NCBI GenBank assembly: GCA_963704025.1
Contig: CAVPGP010000002.1
Location: forward strand, 868,001 to 932,000
Origin: CAVPGP01 sp963704025
GTDB lineage: Bacteria; Actinomycetota; Thermoleophilia; Gaiellales; Gaiellaceae
Direction of reading: 5' to 3'
DNA: 64,000 nt
Shown: piece after piece, positions 53,947 through 63,569 of the stretch
Layout: each line of letters begins with the position of its first letter
Position numbering within the stretch: position 1 is the stretch's first letter
Notes under the pieces: generated by a model
What the model was told of the DNA's origin: nothing
Database searches by the model: none
What the model saw: only the letters and a program-made list of their open reading frames with translations
Program-made: the position numbers and the translations under genes

Positions 53947-55488
53947 GCCCCGTGAGTGAGACCGACGCCTCCCGGCGGCGGCTGATTTTCGGCGCCCTGC
54001 TCCTCGTCCTCTTCATCGCGTCGCTCGACCAGACGATCGTGTCGACGGCGCTGCCGACGATCGTCGGCGACCTCGGCGGGCTTGCAGCACCTGTCCTGGG
54101 TCGTGACGGCCTACCTGCTGGCGTCGACGGTGGTCGGGCCGCTGTACGGCAAGCTCGGCGATCTCTACGGCCGCAAGCGCGTCCTCCAGGTCGCGCTCGT
54201 GCTCTTCCTCATCGGGTCAGCGCTGTGCGGGCTGGCGCAGAGCATGCCGCAGCTGATCGCGTTCAGAGCGATCCAGGGACTCGGCGGCGGCGGCCTGATC
54301 GTCGTCTCGATGGCCGTCGTGGGCGACCTCGTCGCGCCACGCGACCGCGGCCGCTACCAGGGCCTGTTCGGCGGCGTCTTCGGCATTTCCGTCGTCGCCG
54401 GTCCGCTGCTCGGCGGCTTCTTCGTCGACAACCTCTCCTGGCGGTGGATCTTCTACATCAACCTGCCGCTCGGCCTTGCCGCGCTGGCGGTGATCGCGAC
54501 CGCCTTCCGCTCGCGGCAGGTGACGACGCGGCACCGGATCGACTGGCTCGGGACGATTGTTCTCGCCGCCGGGCTGTCGGGCGTCATCCTCTACACCAGC
54601 CTCGGCGGCACGAGCTACGCCTGGGACGCGCCGGGAATGCTCGCGACGATCAGCGGCGGCGTCGCGCTGCTCGCGCTCTTCCCGCTCATCGAGGCGCGCG
54701 CCGAAGAGCCGATCCTGCCGCCGGAGCTCTTCCGCAACATGACGTTCAGGACGACGAGCGCGATCGGATTCGTGGTCGGATTCGCGCTCTTCGGCTCCGT
54801 CACCTTCATCCCGCTCTACCTGCAGATCGTCAAGGGCCACAGCGCCACCGAATCCGGGCTGCTGATGACGCCGATGATGCTCGGCGTCCTCGTCACCTCG
54901 ACGGCGAGCGGCTTCCTGATCTCCCGCTACGGGCGCTACCGCGCCTTTCCGATCGCCGGCACGGCCATCGCGGCCGTCGGGCTGTACCTGCTCTCGACGC
55001 TCGAGGTCGCGACCGCGACGGAGGTCGCGGCCGGCTACATGCTGCTCCTCGGTCTCGGCCTCGGGCTCGTGATGCAGGTGCTCGTGCTCGCCGCGCAGAA
55101 CGCGGTCGACTACCGGCTGCTCGGCGTCGCAACCTCAGGCGCGACGCTGTTCAGGCAGGTCGGCGGCTCGATCGGCGTCTCCGTCTTCGGCGCGATCTTC
55201 ACGAACGAGCTGGGTCGCGAGCTCACACGCCGTCTCCCGGCCGGCGCACACGCGCCCGCGCACGCGAGCCCCGCTGCCATCCAGCACCTGCCGCCCCCAA
55301 TCCACGCGGTGTACGTCACGGCCGTCGCCGTCGCGCTCCATCCGGTCTTCCTGACCGCGGCCGCGGTGATGGTCATCGCGTTCGCCCTGAGCTGGCGGCT
55401 GCGGGACGTTCCGCTGCGCGAGACCGCGGGATCGGACGCACCGGCACCCGTCGCCACGGCGAAGCAGCCGGCGCCGTCATCGGCGTAG
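53943..55488 (+). CDS. DHA2-type MFS drug exporter with one frameshift
   Basis: About 514 residues in two frames, 14 TM. The start region has LLLVLFIASLDQTIVSTALP; after TIVGDLGG one extra base near 54081 shifts the frame, and QHLSWVVTAYLLASTVVG continues. Motif A (GKLGDLYGRKR) and motif C-like GPLLGGFFVDN are present. Removing one C restores the protein, so an error is likely. Starts at 53943 and 53952 (both GTG) are possible. Proton-driven multidrug efflux is the expected role. Confidence 0.87.
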
Positions 55489-55560
55489 CGCGGCTCAAGC
55501 AGGGCGTAGGACGAAGGGCGAGAGCGTGGCGGCCGGGATCCGCCGCCCTGCTATACGCCG

Positions 55561-56661
55561 TTACTGCCTGCGCTCCGCAGCGTCCGCGGCGGCGATGCGC
55601 GCTCTTCTGGCGGCGGTGAGCTCCTCCGCGACGATCTGGAGACCGGCCGCGATCGGCACGCCGATGATCGCCCCGATCAACCCGAAGAGCGCCCCGAACG
55701 CGAGGACGCTGGCGAGCACGGTGAAGCCGGAGACCTGGGCCGCCTTTCCGATGATCGTCGGCTGCAGGATGTAGTTCTCGATCTGCTGGTAGACCACGAT
55801 CACGATTAGGAAGGCGATCAAGGCTCCTAGGCTGACCGACAGCGCGACGATCCCGGTGATGATGCCGGCGAGCGTGGCCCCGATGTTGGGGATGAGATCG
55901 AGGATCCCCGCGATCACCGCCAGGGCGAGCGGGTACGGAAGGCCGAGGATCACCGCGGTGACGCCGTAGACCGTCCCGCAGATCACGGAGATGGCCAGGT
56001 TGCCGAGCATGTAGCGCGAGGTCGTGTGGATGATCCGATCCGTGACCCGCAGGAAGCGCTCCCGCTTGTCCCGATAGAGCAGGCTCCCGATCCGGTCCCG
56101 CCAGCGCGGTTCGTCGATCAGCCCGAAAAGCGTCAGGAAGATGACCGACAAGGCGAGCGTGACCGCCCCGAAGGCCGAGACTCCGAGATGGGCGGCGCCG
56201 CCCGACACCTTGCCCACCCCGCCGGTGATGTCGCTCGCATGCTTCCTCAACGTGTCGAGCGAGTTGCTCCCGCTGTTGATGAAGTTGCCCAGATCGCTGT
56301 GCCTGACCTTGTCGACGATCTGCGGCAGGTCGTCGCTGAACCCGCGCACAGCGCCGCTGATCGCCTGCACCAACACCAGCACGAAGGCACCGACGACGAT
56401 CACGATCCCCAGCACGAGCACCGTGGAGCACAACCGCCGGCTCCAGCCCAACCGCCGCTCCATCCAAGTCACGACCGGCAAGAGGACGGCGACGCTGAAG
56501 AGGGAGACGAAGATCACGAGCAGGACGTTCGCGATCGACGCCAGCGCCCACGCGATGGCGACAGCGCCGGCGACCAGCAGGATCGTCCGGATCGATATCG
56601 AAACATCGACCCCGCGGCGACCGGTGTCCCTGGCCCCCGAGGAGGAATCTGCCGCGGCCAT
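55561..56661 (-). CDS. AI-2E family transporter (PF01594)
   Basis: A 366-residue permease with eight predicted helices: a two-helix N-terminus, a long extracytoplasmic/peripheral region (~65-165), and the conserved LALAVIAGILDLIPNIGATLAG plus VYQQIENYILQPTIIGKA segments. Some family members export autoinducer-2, others are Na+/H+ antiporters, so the substrate is open. No frameshift. Confidence 0.92.
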   Translation of the reverse strand: MAAADSSSGARDTGRRGVDVSISIRTILLVAGAVAIAWALASIANVLLVIFVSLFSVAVLLPVVTWMERRLGWSRRLCSTVLVLGIVIVVGAFVLVLVQAISGAVRGFSDDLPQIVDKVRHSDLGNFINSGSNSLDTLRKHASDITGGVGKVSGGAAHLGVSAFGAVTLALSVIFLTLFGLIDEPRWRDRIGSLLYRDKRERFLRVTDRIIHTTSRYMLGNLAISVICGTVYGVTAVILGLPYPLALAVIAGILDLIPNIGATLAGIITGIVALSVSLGALIAFLIVIVVYQQIENYILQPTIIGKAAQVSGFTVLASVLAFGALFGLIGAIIGVPIAAGLQIVAEELTAARRARIAAADAAERRQ

Positions 56662-56903
56662 CTGCGCTTCATACCAAGCGGGCAGGATGACCTACAGCCT
56701 CCGGGACGCGACGCAGCGCGTGCCGGTTGCCTTTGTTCCGATCCTGCCTCTGATCAGCACAAACGCCGTGAACCATCGCCGCCGTTGTTAATGGTCAGAG
56801 CAAGGGAGCCATTCCTCACTCAGCGCCTGGCTGGCTACTCCCGATCGTCCTACTCGAGTAGAAGCGGCTCGCTCTTTCGAGCCACCACTCCGAGCTCGCT
56901 CAC

Positions 56904-57556
56904 GTGCAGGTCGTCGGCCTCGCCTATCTGGCCTTCGCGGCCGCAGACTTAGGTAATCGGCGAGAGGCACGTCGGTGGGCCGCCAAGGCGACCAGGGCAG
57001 TCGCGGAGGAACACCTCGAGGGGACGGGTACAGTGCCTTGGCGTACACGGCGGAAGCTGCGGCACAGCTGGAGGGCGGCAACCACCTTGCAGCTGCCCGC
57101 CAGGTCGAGAACGTACGGCGCGTCCGCCCACTACTCCGTGGTGCTCCGTGGTTCGACGCCGATCTCGCGTTGCGCTGCGCAAACGTCAGCCTCGACCTCG
57201 GCGATCGTGCCGGCGCCGTCGAGCTCGCGGAGGTCGCGGCGACGCCTTGCGCCGATATCCCGACGCCGGCACGCTTCCAGCCCTCCAGTACCTCGACTCA
57301 CGGATCAGGCGAGGGGAGGACTACGGCCTCAGCTCGGCCGAGCTCCGTCTCCTTCACTTCCTTCCCACGCACCTCTCGCTCCAGGAGATCGCCGATCGCC
57401 TCTACCTCTCACGCCCGACCGTCAAGACAACAGGTCAAGTCGATCTACACCAAGCTGGACGTCCCGGGCAGATCCCAGGCAGTCGAGCTCATCGACCAGC
57501 TCGGCCTCGGATCGACAGAGAGCAAGGTCACGATCCCGGATCCGGACCACGCCTGA
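56904..57556 (+). pseudogene. C-terminal half of a LuxR-family regulator, frameshifted
   Basis: Frames in succession give LAYLAFAAADLGNRREARRW, then LEGGNHLAAARQVENVRRVR and GAPWFDADLALRCANVSLDL, then the HTH region LSSAELRLLHFLPTHLSLQE with IADRLYLSRPTVKT, and finally SIYTKLDVPGRSQAVELIDQ. This is the TPR and LuxR HTH end of a MalT-like regulator. The ATPase half is absent upstream. At least three frame changes. Confidence 0.65.
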
Positions 57557-57674
57557 GGTCGCGAACCGCCCCTGGTCGAGGTGAGGCGAATCATCCTTTT
57601 TGGTCGATGACGCATCGGCTGTCGCTGTCGTAGCGTCCGTGCCCTGGGGTGCCACCAATCCGAAGGGAGACATC

Positions 57675-58181
57675 ATGGGAAGCGACAGCGACGCGCCTGT
57701 CGATCTCTACATCGCGGCCTACGCCGACCCGAACGCCGCCCAGGCCGACTGGGACGACATCAAGGAGCTGGCCAAGGACGGAACGATCAAGCTCGAAGGG
57801 CTCGTACTCGTGAGCCGCGGCATGGACGGCAAGATCAGCGTCAAGGACGACGACCACACGACCGGCCACGGAGCGGCGTGGGGTGCGGGCGCCGGCCTCC
57901 TTGTAGGCCTCATCTTCCCGCCCGCCTTGCTCGTCTCGGGCCTCGTCGGCGCGGGCATCGGCGCCGGGACCGGTGCGCTCGTTTCCCATGCCGAGAAGTC
58001 GGAGATCAAGGACGAGGTCGCCGACGACCTGCCGTACGGCAGCTCTGGGATCGTCGCGCTGTTCGACGAGCAGTGGGAGACGGACGTCGAGAAGGCATTG
58101 TCGAAGGCCGACAAGGTCTCGAAGCACGACGTCGACAAGGCGAGCGCCGAGCAGGCGAAGGCCGCGGCAGCCAAAGCATGA
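57675..58181 (+). CDS. DUF1269-domain membrane-associated protein
   Basis: A 168-residue protein of the DUF1269 family: DLYIAAYADPNAAQADWDDI, GLVLVSRGMDGKISVKDDD, a glycine-rich amphipathic segment (GAGAGLLVGLIFPPALLVSG) and a charged end. Intact, unlike the copy at 43131. AAGGGAGA precedes the ATG. Function unknown, usually in stress-related loci. Confidence 0.82.
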   Translation: MGSDSDAPVDLYIAAYADPNAAQADWDDIKELAKDGTIKLEGLVLVSRGMDGKISVKDDDHTTGHGAAWGAGAGLLVGLIFPPALLVSGLVGAGIGAGTGALVSHAEKSEIKDEVADDLPYGSSGIVALFDEQWETDVEKALSKADKVSKHDVDKASAEQAKAAAAKA

Positions 58182-58246
58182 CCAGCCGGGCCGGCGCCGT
58201 TCCTTCTCGGGACGGCGCCGGCCCATCCACAGATCGGGAGACACTC

Positions 58247-59695
58247 ATGGCCGCTACGAGCGACAAGCCCAAGCGCACCGTCGAGAAACGGGCTCAAGAC
58301 ATCCGGAAGGCGTTGCCTCGTGCCACGTCGCTTCTCGAGCAGTCGCAGCGCACCGCCCACAAGAACAGCCGCGACCGACGGAAGGAAGGCAAGAAGATGC
58401 GGCAGGAGGTGCCGCTCGCCTCGCACGCCGAGTACGAAGCGGCTCCCGACCGCCCGGATCCCGTCTCACTGTTGCAGAGCCAGGACGAGATCCGCATCTC
58501 CAGCCTGGTGCCGATCCGCTTCGGGCGAATGGCGGCATCGCCCTTCTCCCTCTACCGTGGCGCTGCGATCGTGATGGCCGGCGACCTGGCCAGAACACCC
58601 ACGACCGGCTGGCTCGCTCAGGCTTGCGGCGACGCTCACCTGGACAACTTCGGGGCCTTCGGCACCGACCAGGGGACACTCGTGTTCGACGTGAACGACT
58701 TCGACGAGACGTATCCGGCCCCCTGGGAGTGGGACCTCAAACGTCTCGTGACCAGCGCTGTGCTGGCCGCTCGAGAGACCGGCGACGGGACCGCCGGGGG
58801 GCGACGTGCCGCCGCGGCCGGCGCTGCCGGATACCGGAACGCGATGCAGATCCTCGCCGACACCGGTGTGATGCGCCGCTGGAGCTCCGCCGTCTCGGTG
58901 CCACAGGCGATGACGCTCGGAGGCGCCTCGAAGCGACGCATCGACAAGGTCGCCGCCGCCGCGCTCACCCGAACGAGCGCCGGCGCATTCCCGAAGCTCA
59001 CCACGCTCGTCGGCGGCAAGCGGGTGCTCAAGGAGAAGCCGCCGCTGGTGGCGCGGATCACCGACGAGGACGAGCTGAGCAGCGTCCGCGAGGGGTTCGG
59101 GGACTACAAGACCGGGTTGCGCCGCGATCTCCAGCTGCTGCTCGACCGCTATGAGCTGATCGACTTTGCCCGCAAGGTCGTTGGGGTCGGCAGCGTCGGC
59201 ATGCCCGCCTACTTCGGGCTGCTCTTGAGCGCCGACGGCGACCCCCTCTTCCTGCAGGTGAAGATGGCTGTGGCCTCGGTGCTCGAGCCGCACGTCTCGA
59301 TCGCCGACCCGTTCTCAGTGGCCGGCGAGCGCGTAGTCGTTGGCCAGCGCCTGATGCAGGCCGCCGGTGACCCGCTGCTCGGCTGGACGTCGGGCAGCGA
59401 GGGCCGCAGCTATTACGTGCGCCAGCTGAGGGACATGAAGCTCTCGGTCGACCTCACGGCGATGAGCCGCAAGCAGCTTGTCCGGTGCGCCGAGGTATGC
59501 GGTCAGGTGCTGGCACACGCCCACGCGCGGACCGGCGACCCGGCGCTGATCGCCGGCTACCTCGGAAAGTCGGCCGAGTTCGACGAGGCTCTCGCAGAGT
59601 TCGCGGTCGCCTACGCCGACCAGACCGAGCTCGACTACGCCGCACTGGGAACGGCGATCGGCGACGGCCGTATCGCCGCCCAGACAGGGATCTAA
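58247..59695 (+). CDS. DUF2252 family protein
   Basis: A 482-residue protein of the DUF2252 family, which has a kinase-like fold: CGDAHLDNFGAFGTDQGTLV and FDVNDFDETYPAPWEWDLKR resemble the catalytic and metal-binding loops, and VNDFD may bind Mg2+. RISSLVPIRFGRMAASPFSL marks the N-terminal lobe. GGGAGA precedes the ATG at 58247. Substrate unknown. It lies 65 bases after the DUF1269 gene. Confidence 0.87.
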   Translation: MAATSDKPKRTVEKRAQDIRKALPRATSLLEQSQRTAHKNSRDRRKEGKKMRQEVPLASHAEYEAAPDRPDPVSLLQSQDEIRISSLVPIRFGRMAASPFSLYRGAAIVMAGDLARTPTTGWLAQACGDAHLDNFGAFGTDQGTLVFDVNDFDETYPAPWEWDLKRLVTSAVLAARETGDGTAGGRRAAAAGAAGYRNAMQILADTGVMRRWSSAVSVPQAMTLGGASKRRIDKVAAAALTRTSAGAFPKLTTLVGGKRVLKEKPPLVARITDEDELSSVREGFGDYKTGLRRDLQLLLDRYELIDFARKVVGVGSVGMPAYFGLLLSADGDPLFLQVKMAVASVLEPHVSIADPFSVAGERVVVGQRLMQAAGDPLLGWTSGSEGRSYYVRQLRDMKLSVDLTAMSRKQLVRCAEVCGQVLAHAHARTGDPALIAGYLGKSAEFDEALAEFAVAYADQTELDYAALGTAIGDGRIAAQTGI

Positions 59696-59718
59696 CCGAG
59701 GGACGGAGTCCGAGAACC

Positions 59719-60125
59719 ATGGACGAGACGATGATCGAACAGCTCGAGACCGAGGAGTCGATGTTCGTGCAGACCGCGCACGGCATCATGAGCGACCGGT
59801 CAACCCTGACCCTGCAGGGGATCACGCCGTCGACTCTGTACTTCTCCGATCGCCCGCAACTGTCGTCGGGCACATGACGACCGCCGACTTCGTCGACCAC
59901 TGTGACGAAGGAGACAACAGCTTCGAAGCCGATCCGCCGAATGCCGTGCCCGCGTTCGTCGAGCCCGGCGCCGACGTGCCCGAGGACGCCGTGATCGTGA
60001 TCAAGGAGCCACAGCTCGAGGACGGACGGCTGTCCTACGCGATCGAGGTCCTCGAAGGAACCGTGCCGTCGCAAGCCGGGTACCGCGTCCGCAACGTGGA
60101 CGTCAGTGCGGGAGGCCATGTCTGA
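59719..60125 (+). pseudogene. Hypothetical protein, frameshifted and truncated
   Basis: Frame 1 from ATG 59719 gives MIEQLETEESMFVQTAHGIM and TLYFSDRPQ. A one-base shift near 59865 leads into VVGHMTTADFVDHCDEGDNS and VIKEPQLEDGRLSYAIEVLE, ending at 60125 in sequence that looks foreign (YRVRNVDVSAGG). The middle part is consistent with one ~140-residue protein of unknown function. Its end overlaps a truncated convergent kinase fragment, so both were probably cut by the same deletion. Confidence 0.5.
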
Positions 60126-60384
60126 TCGGGGCCGTCTGCAGTGATGTCTGCGCTGCCGCTCCGAAGACGACCAGCACCGTGATCAGCGGCCACTGGCGGC
60201 GCAGCGCGAGCGGCAGGGTCATCGCCAACGCCGTTGGGACGAGCACCGCCCTGTTGCCCTCGATCGGCCCGCTGGCGACAAACCCTCCGGGCCACCAGAT
60301 CTCCGCCAGCGCAAGCAGGGCGAGCCCGACCGCAAGGACGAGATCGCCCAGACGCGACGCATGCGGGACCCGGCGCCCCCTCAC
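60103..60384 (-). pseudogene. N-terminal membrane fragment of a sensor kinase
   Basis: About 93 residues from GTG 60384: SRLGDLVLAVGLALLALAEI, ASGPIEGNRAVLVPTALAMT and ALRRQWPLITVLVVFGAAA. This is the typical N-terminal membrane domain of NarX/DesK-type kinases. It stops after the third helix with no kinase domain. The intact kinase at 63566 lies 3.2 kb away. Confidence 0.55.
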
Positions 60385-60554
60385 CCGACCAACGTAGCGC
60401 CGGCGAGAGCACTCCCGCATCAGCGCCACGGTTGATTCCCCCGCACCAAGATCGTCGCCGGCGCTGAGCGCGAACGAGAGCCGCGGCCGATGCCCCGACG
60501 CCGACTGCGACCTACCGTGACCGGCATGCATCGAGACCGCACAAGGAGGAAGTC

Positions 60555-61124
60555 ATGATCCGCGCCGGACAGACCATCCAGAATCCGATTACCGGCGAGC
60601 GCGTCGTCTTCCGCCGAACGGCCGCCGACGCGAACGGTGAGGCCGTCGTCGTCGAGGTGTTCGTGGAGCCGCACGGCTCCGTCGCCGCCTCCCACGTGCA
60701 CCCGGGCCAGCAGGAGCTTTTCGAAGTGCTGAGCGGCAGCCTGGAGCTCCAGCTCGGGCGCGAGACAGTCATGGCAGGGCCGGGCGACCACGTCGTCGTT
60801 CCCGCCGGCACTCCACACACGTTCCGGAACGCCGGCGACGAGACGGCGCATTTCCTGTGCGAGGTGCAGCCCGCATTTCGGTTCGAATCCCTGCTCGAGA
60901 CGATGTTCGCGCTCGCGGCCGACGGGAAGACGAACGGCAAGGGCATGCCGAACCCCTTCCGGCTCGCCGTGATCGCGCGCGCACACTTCGATACCGTGCG
61001 GCTGCCGTTCCCGCCCGCGTGGCTGCAACGGCTCGCCCTGGCGTTCGGCGCGCCGTTCGGCCGCCTGCTCGGCTACGCCGCGACCTACGAGGGAGCAGAC
61101 ACGTCGGCCGCACTCGCCCGCTGA
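60555..61124 (+). CDS. Cupin-domain protein
   Basis: A 189-residue protein. An N-terminal cupin (SHVHPGQQELFEVLSGSLEL, VVVPAGTPHTFRNAGDETAH) with His-His-Gln/Glu ligands is followed by a ~75-residue helical C-terminus containing an amphipathic stretch. A strong AAGGAGGAAG ribosome binding site precedes the ATG. Probably a small dioxygenase or ligand-binding protein; substrate unknown. Confidence 0.82.
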   Translation: MIRAGQTIQNPITGERVVFRRTAADANGEAVVVEVFVEPHGSVAASHVHPGQQELFEVLSGSLELQLGRETVMAGPGDHVVVPAGTPHTFRNAGDETAHFLCEVQPAFRFESLLETMFALAADGKTNGKGMPNPFRLAVIARAHFDTVRLPFPPAWLQRLALAFGAPFGRLLGYAATYEGADTSAALAR

Positions 61125-61152
61125 GCCCGTGCGCCGCGGAAAGGAAGCAGCC

Positions 61153-62046
61153 ATGAACATTCAGAGATCGGCGACGACATAGCTTGCGAGCTGGGTGCTC
61201 CTCGGTCTGTCGATCGCGTTCATCGTGGCCGCCGCGTTCCTCGTGCGCGGCGCGCCGACCGACGTCACCGGGCTCGAGGTAGCGACGGCCGAGGACGTGG
61301 TCGACGCCTCCCTCCGGCTGGCGTACGCTCTCGTCGGGATCCTCATCCTGCGGCGGCAGCCGGGAAACCTGTTCGGGTGGGCCTTCCTCCTGGTCGCGCT
61401 CTGCTTCGAGGCGCACCTCTTTGCGGGTGCCTACAGCACCTACGGGACGTTCACGCACCCCGCCTCGCTGCCTGCCCCTCAGTTGCTGTCGCTCGTGAGC
61501 GACATGCTGTTCGTGCCGTGCCTCGTCCTCGTCGCCACGTTCGTGCCGCTGCTCTTCCCGACGGGGCGTCCGCCGACGAGGCGCTGGTGGACCGTCGGCG
61601 CCGCCGCGGGTGCGGCGATCATGCTCGCGATGACCTCGATGGCGATCCGCCCGGGCCCAGTCGACGAGGACGTTCCGTCTGCCGGAGCGAATCCGCTCGG
61701 GATTGCAGGCGCAGCCGGCGTGGCGGACACGCTCGAGTTCGTCGGGCTCCTTCTGCTCCTCCTCGCAGCCGTGGGATCCTTGGCCTCCCTGGTCGTCCGC
61801 ACCTACCGCTCCCACGGCGAGGAGCGCCGGCAGCTGAAGATCTTCTTCGCCGCCGTCGCCGTTGTCTTCGCGGTGTTGTTCGTGCCCGACGAGCCACTCG
61901 GCCTCGGCGGTGAGTTCGCCCAGATCGCCCTCGCCGTCGTCGGGATCCTCGCGTTCCCGACCGCGGTCGCCATCGCAATCCTGCGCCCCGGCAAGCACTC
62001 CCGTCGGACATTGACACTTGAGGCCAATGAACTCGCGCTCCGCTGA
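61153..62046 (+). pseudogene. 7TM sensor domain of a histidine kinase, truncated, with in-frame TAG
   Basis: The frame from ATG 61153 (MNIQRSATT) meets TAG after nine codons, then continues as a 7TM domain: LLGLSIAFIVAAAFLVRGAP, LFGWAFLLVALCFEAHLFAG, DMLFVPCLVLVATFVPLLFP. It ends shortly after VGILAFPTAVAIAIL. In related sensor kinases this point is followed by a linker and kinase domain, which are absent. GTG 61195 could start a 283-residue membrane protein. Either a pseudogene or a stand-alone membrane protein. Confidence 0.55.
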
Positions 62047-62082
62047 CAACCCCGCTCACGCCGGCAATCAACCACCTGCTCC

Positions 62083-62740
62083 ATGACGCAAGCACCCGAG
62101 ACCCATCCCAGCGTGACCGTCCACACGCCGGCGCGGCTCGCTCTCTACGACCTCTTCATCCTCGGCCTCTCGTGCAGTTTGGTCTGGAGATGCCCGAAGC
62201 GGCACTTCCTCGACCTGTACGACCAGCACGTAAGCAGCCCCCATCTCGACATCGGCGTCGGCACCGGCTATTTCCTCGACCGCTGCCGCTTTTCGATCGA
62301 ACACCCGCAGATCACCCTTCTCGACCCGAGCGATGCCTGCCTGCGCAAGGCGGCGAGGCGCTTGGAGCCTTACTCGCCGCGAGTCGTCAAGGCGAGCGCA
62401 CTCGAGCCGCTCGAGCGCGGGGCCGTCCGGTTCGCCTCGGTCGCGCTGAACGGCGTCCTCCACTGCCTCCCGGCCACACCGAAGACGAAGGCGGCCGTCT
62501 TCCACAATCTGAAGCCCTTTCTGGCGGACGACGGCGTCGTCTTCGGGAGCACGATTCTCGTGAGCGCGGTCGAGCATAGTCGGCTCGCACGCAAGGCGCC
62601 TCGCCCATTACAACCGGGAGGGATTCTTCACGAACCTCGCCGACGACCTCGACGGGCTCGAGCTCGCACTGGCGGACAGCTTCGCCGAACGGCACATCGA
62701 GGTCCGCGGATCGTTCGCGCTCTTCGCCGCCCACGCCTGA
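62083..62740 (+). CDS. Class I SAM methyltransferase with one frameshift
   Basis: About 218 residues in two frames. SAM-binding motif I is HLDIGVGTGYFLD; LLDPSDACLRKAARRL and ALNGVLHCLP follow. Near 62590 the frame shifts and LAHYNREGFFTNLADDLDGL to FALFAAHA completes the usual ending. Small-molecule methyltransferases of this type act on unknown substrates. ATG 62083 lacks a strong ribosome binding site. Confidence 0.8.
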
Positions 62741-62812
62741 CACAGCGGATCCGGATGCGTCCGCCGCCCTCCGTCCCGGTGCCCCTCACGAGCAGGGCCG
62801 CATCTGCGGAGA

Positions 62813-62835
62813 AAAGGCCCCATTTCGGGGCCTTT
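62813..62835. terminator. Bidirectional intrinsic terminator
   Basis: AAAGGCCCC and GGGGCCTTT pair perfectly around ATTTC, with A-rich and T-rich flanks on both sides. It lies between the convergent methyltransferase and response-regulator genes. Confidence 0.85.
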
Positions 62836-62912
62836 CGTAGTAGCGGGGGCACGATATGGACCCATTAGCGACCGGTTGATTGAGGTCCAATCACTGGTCA
62901 AATGGGCGTGAG

Positions 62913-63569
62913 TTAGCCGCCTGGCTGCACAAGACCGGTTTCATACGCGAGCACCACTGCCTGGACGCGGTCGCGGAGCCCGAGCTTCGAGAGGATGTGC
63001 GTGACGTGCGTGCGCACCGTCGCCTCGCTTACGAAGAGCACGGCGGCGATTTCGGCGTTCGCGAGACCGCGCGCGATCAGCGTGAGCACCTCGAGCTCGC
63101 GTTCGGTCAGCTCGTCGAGCTCGGCGGACAGCCGCTCACCGGGACCCGGCCGACGGACGAAGTCCTCGATCAGGCGCCGGACGAGAGCAGGCGCGAGGAG
63201 CGCATCGCCTGCGGCCACAGTCCGCACGGCGCCGACCAGCTGGTCGCGAGGCGCGTCCTTGAGCAGGAATCCGCTAGCGCCCGCCTTCATCGCCTCGTAG
63301 ACGTACTCGTCGAGGTCGAACGTCGTCAGCATCAGGACGCGCGGCGCGTCGCCATCCTGAAGTAGACGCCGCGTCGCCTCGATGCCGTCGACGTCCGGCA
63401 TGCGGACGTCCATCAGCACCACGTCCGGCCGCAGCTCCCGCGCGATGGTCACGGCCTCGCCGCCGTCCGCCGCCTCGCCGACGACCTCGAGATCGTCCTG
63501 GCCTTCGAGGATCGCGCGGAAGCCCGCCCGCACGAGCGCCTGGTCGTCAGCGATGAGGACGCGGATCAC
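62913..63569 (-). CDS. NarL/FixJ-type response regulator
   Basis: A 218-residue regulator: acidic pocket VLIADDQALV, phospho-acceptor in DVVLMDVRMPDVDG, and HTH LTERELEVLTLIARGLANAE. GTG 63569 overlaps the end of the kinase gene by four bases. Close paralog of the regulator at 14445, with the same C-terminal TGLVQPGG. Confidence 0.93.
   Translation of the reverse strand: MIRVLIADDQALVRAGFRAILEGQDDLEVVGEAADGGEAVTIARELRPDVVLMDVRMPDVDGIEATRRLLQDGDAPRVLMLTTFDLDEYVYEAMKAGASGFLLKDAPRDQLVGAVRTVAAGDALLAPALVRRLIEDFVRRPGPGERLSAELDELTERELEVLTLIARGLANAEIAAVLFVSEATVRTHVTHILSKLGLRDRVQAVVLAYETGLVQPGG

Noticed and set aside
57640..57660. TGCCC and TGCCA pair before the DUF1269 gene at 57675
   Set aside because: Period is 10 rather than 11 and the orientation points away from the gene.
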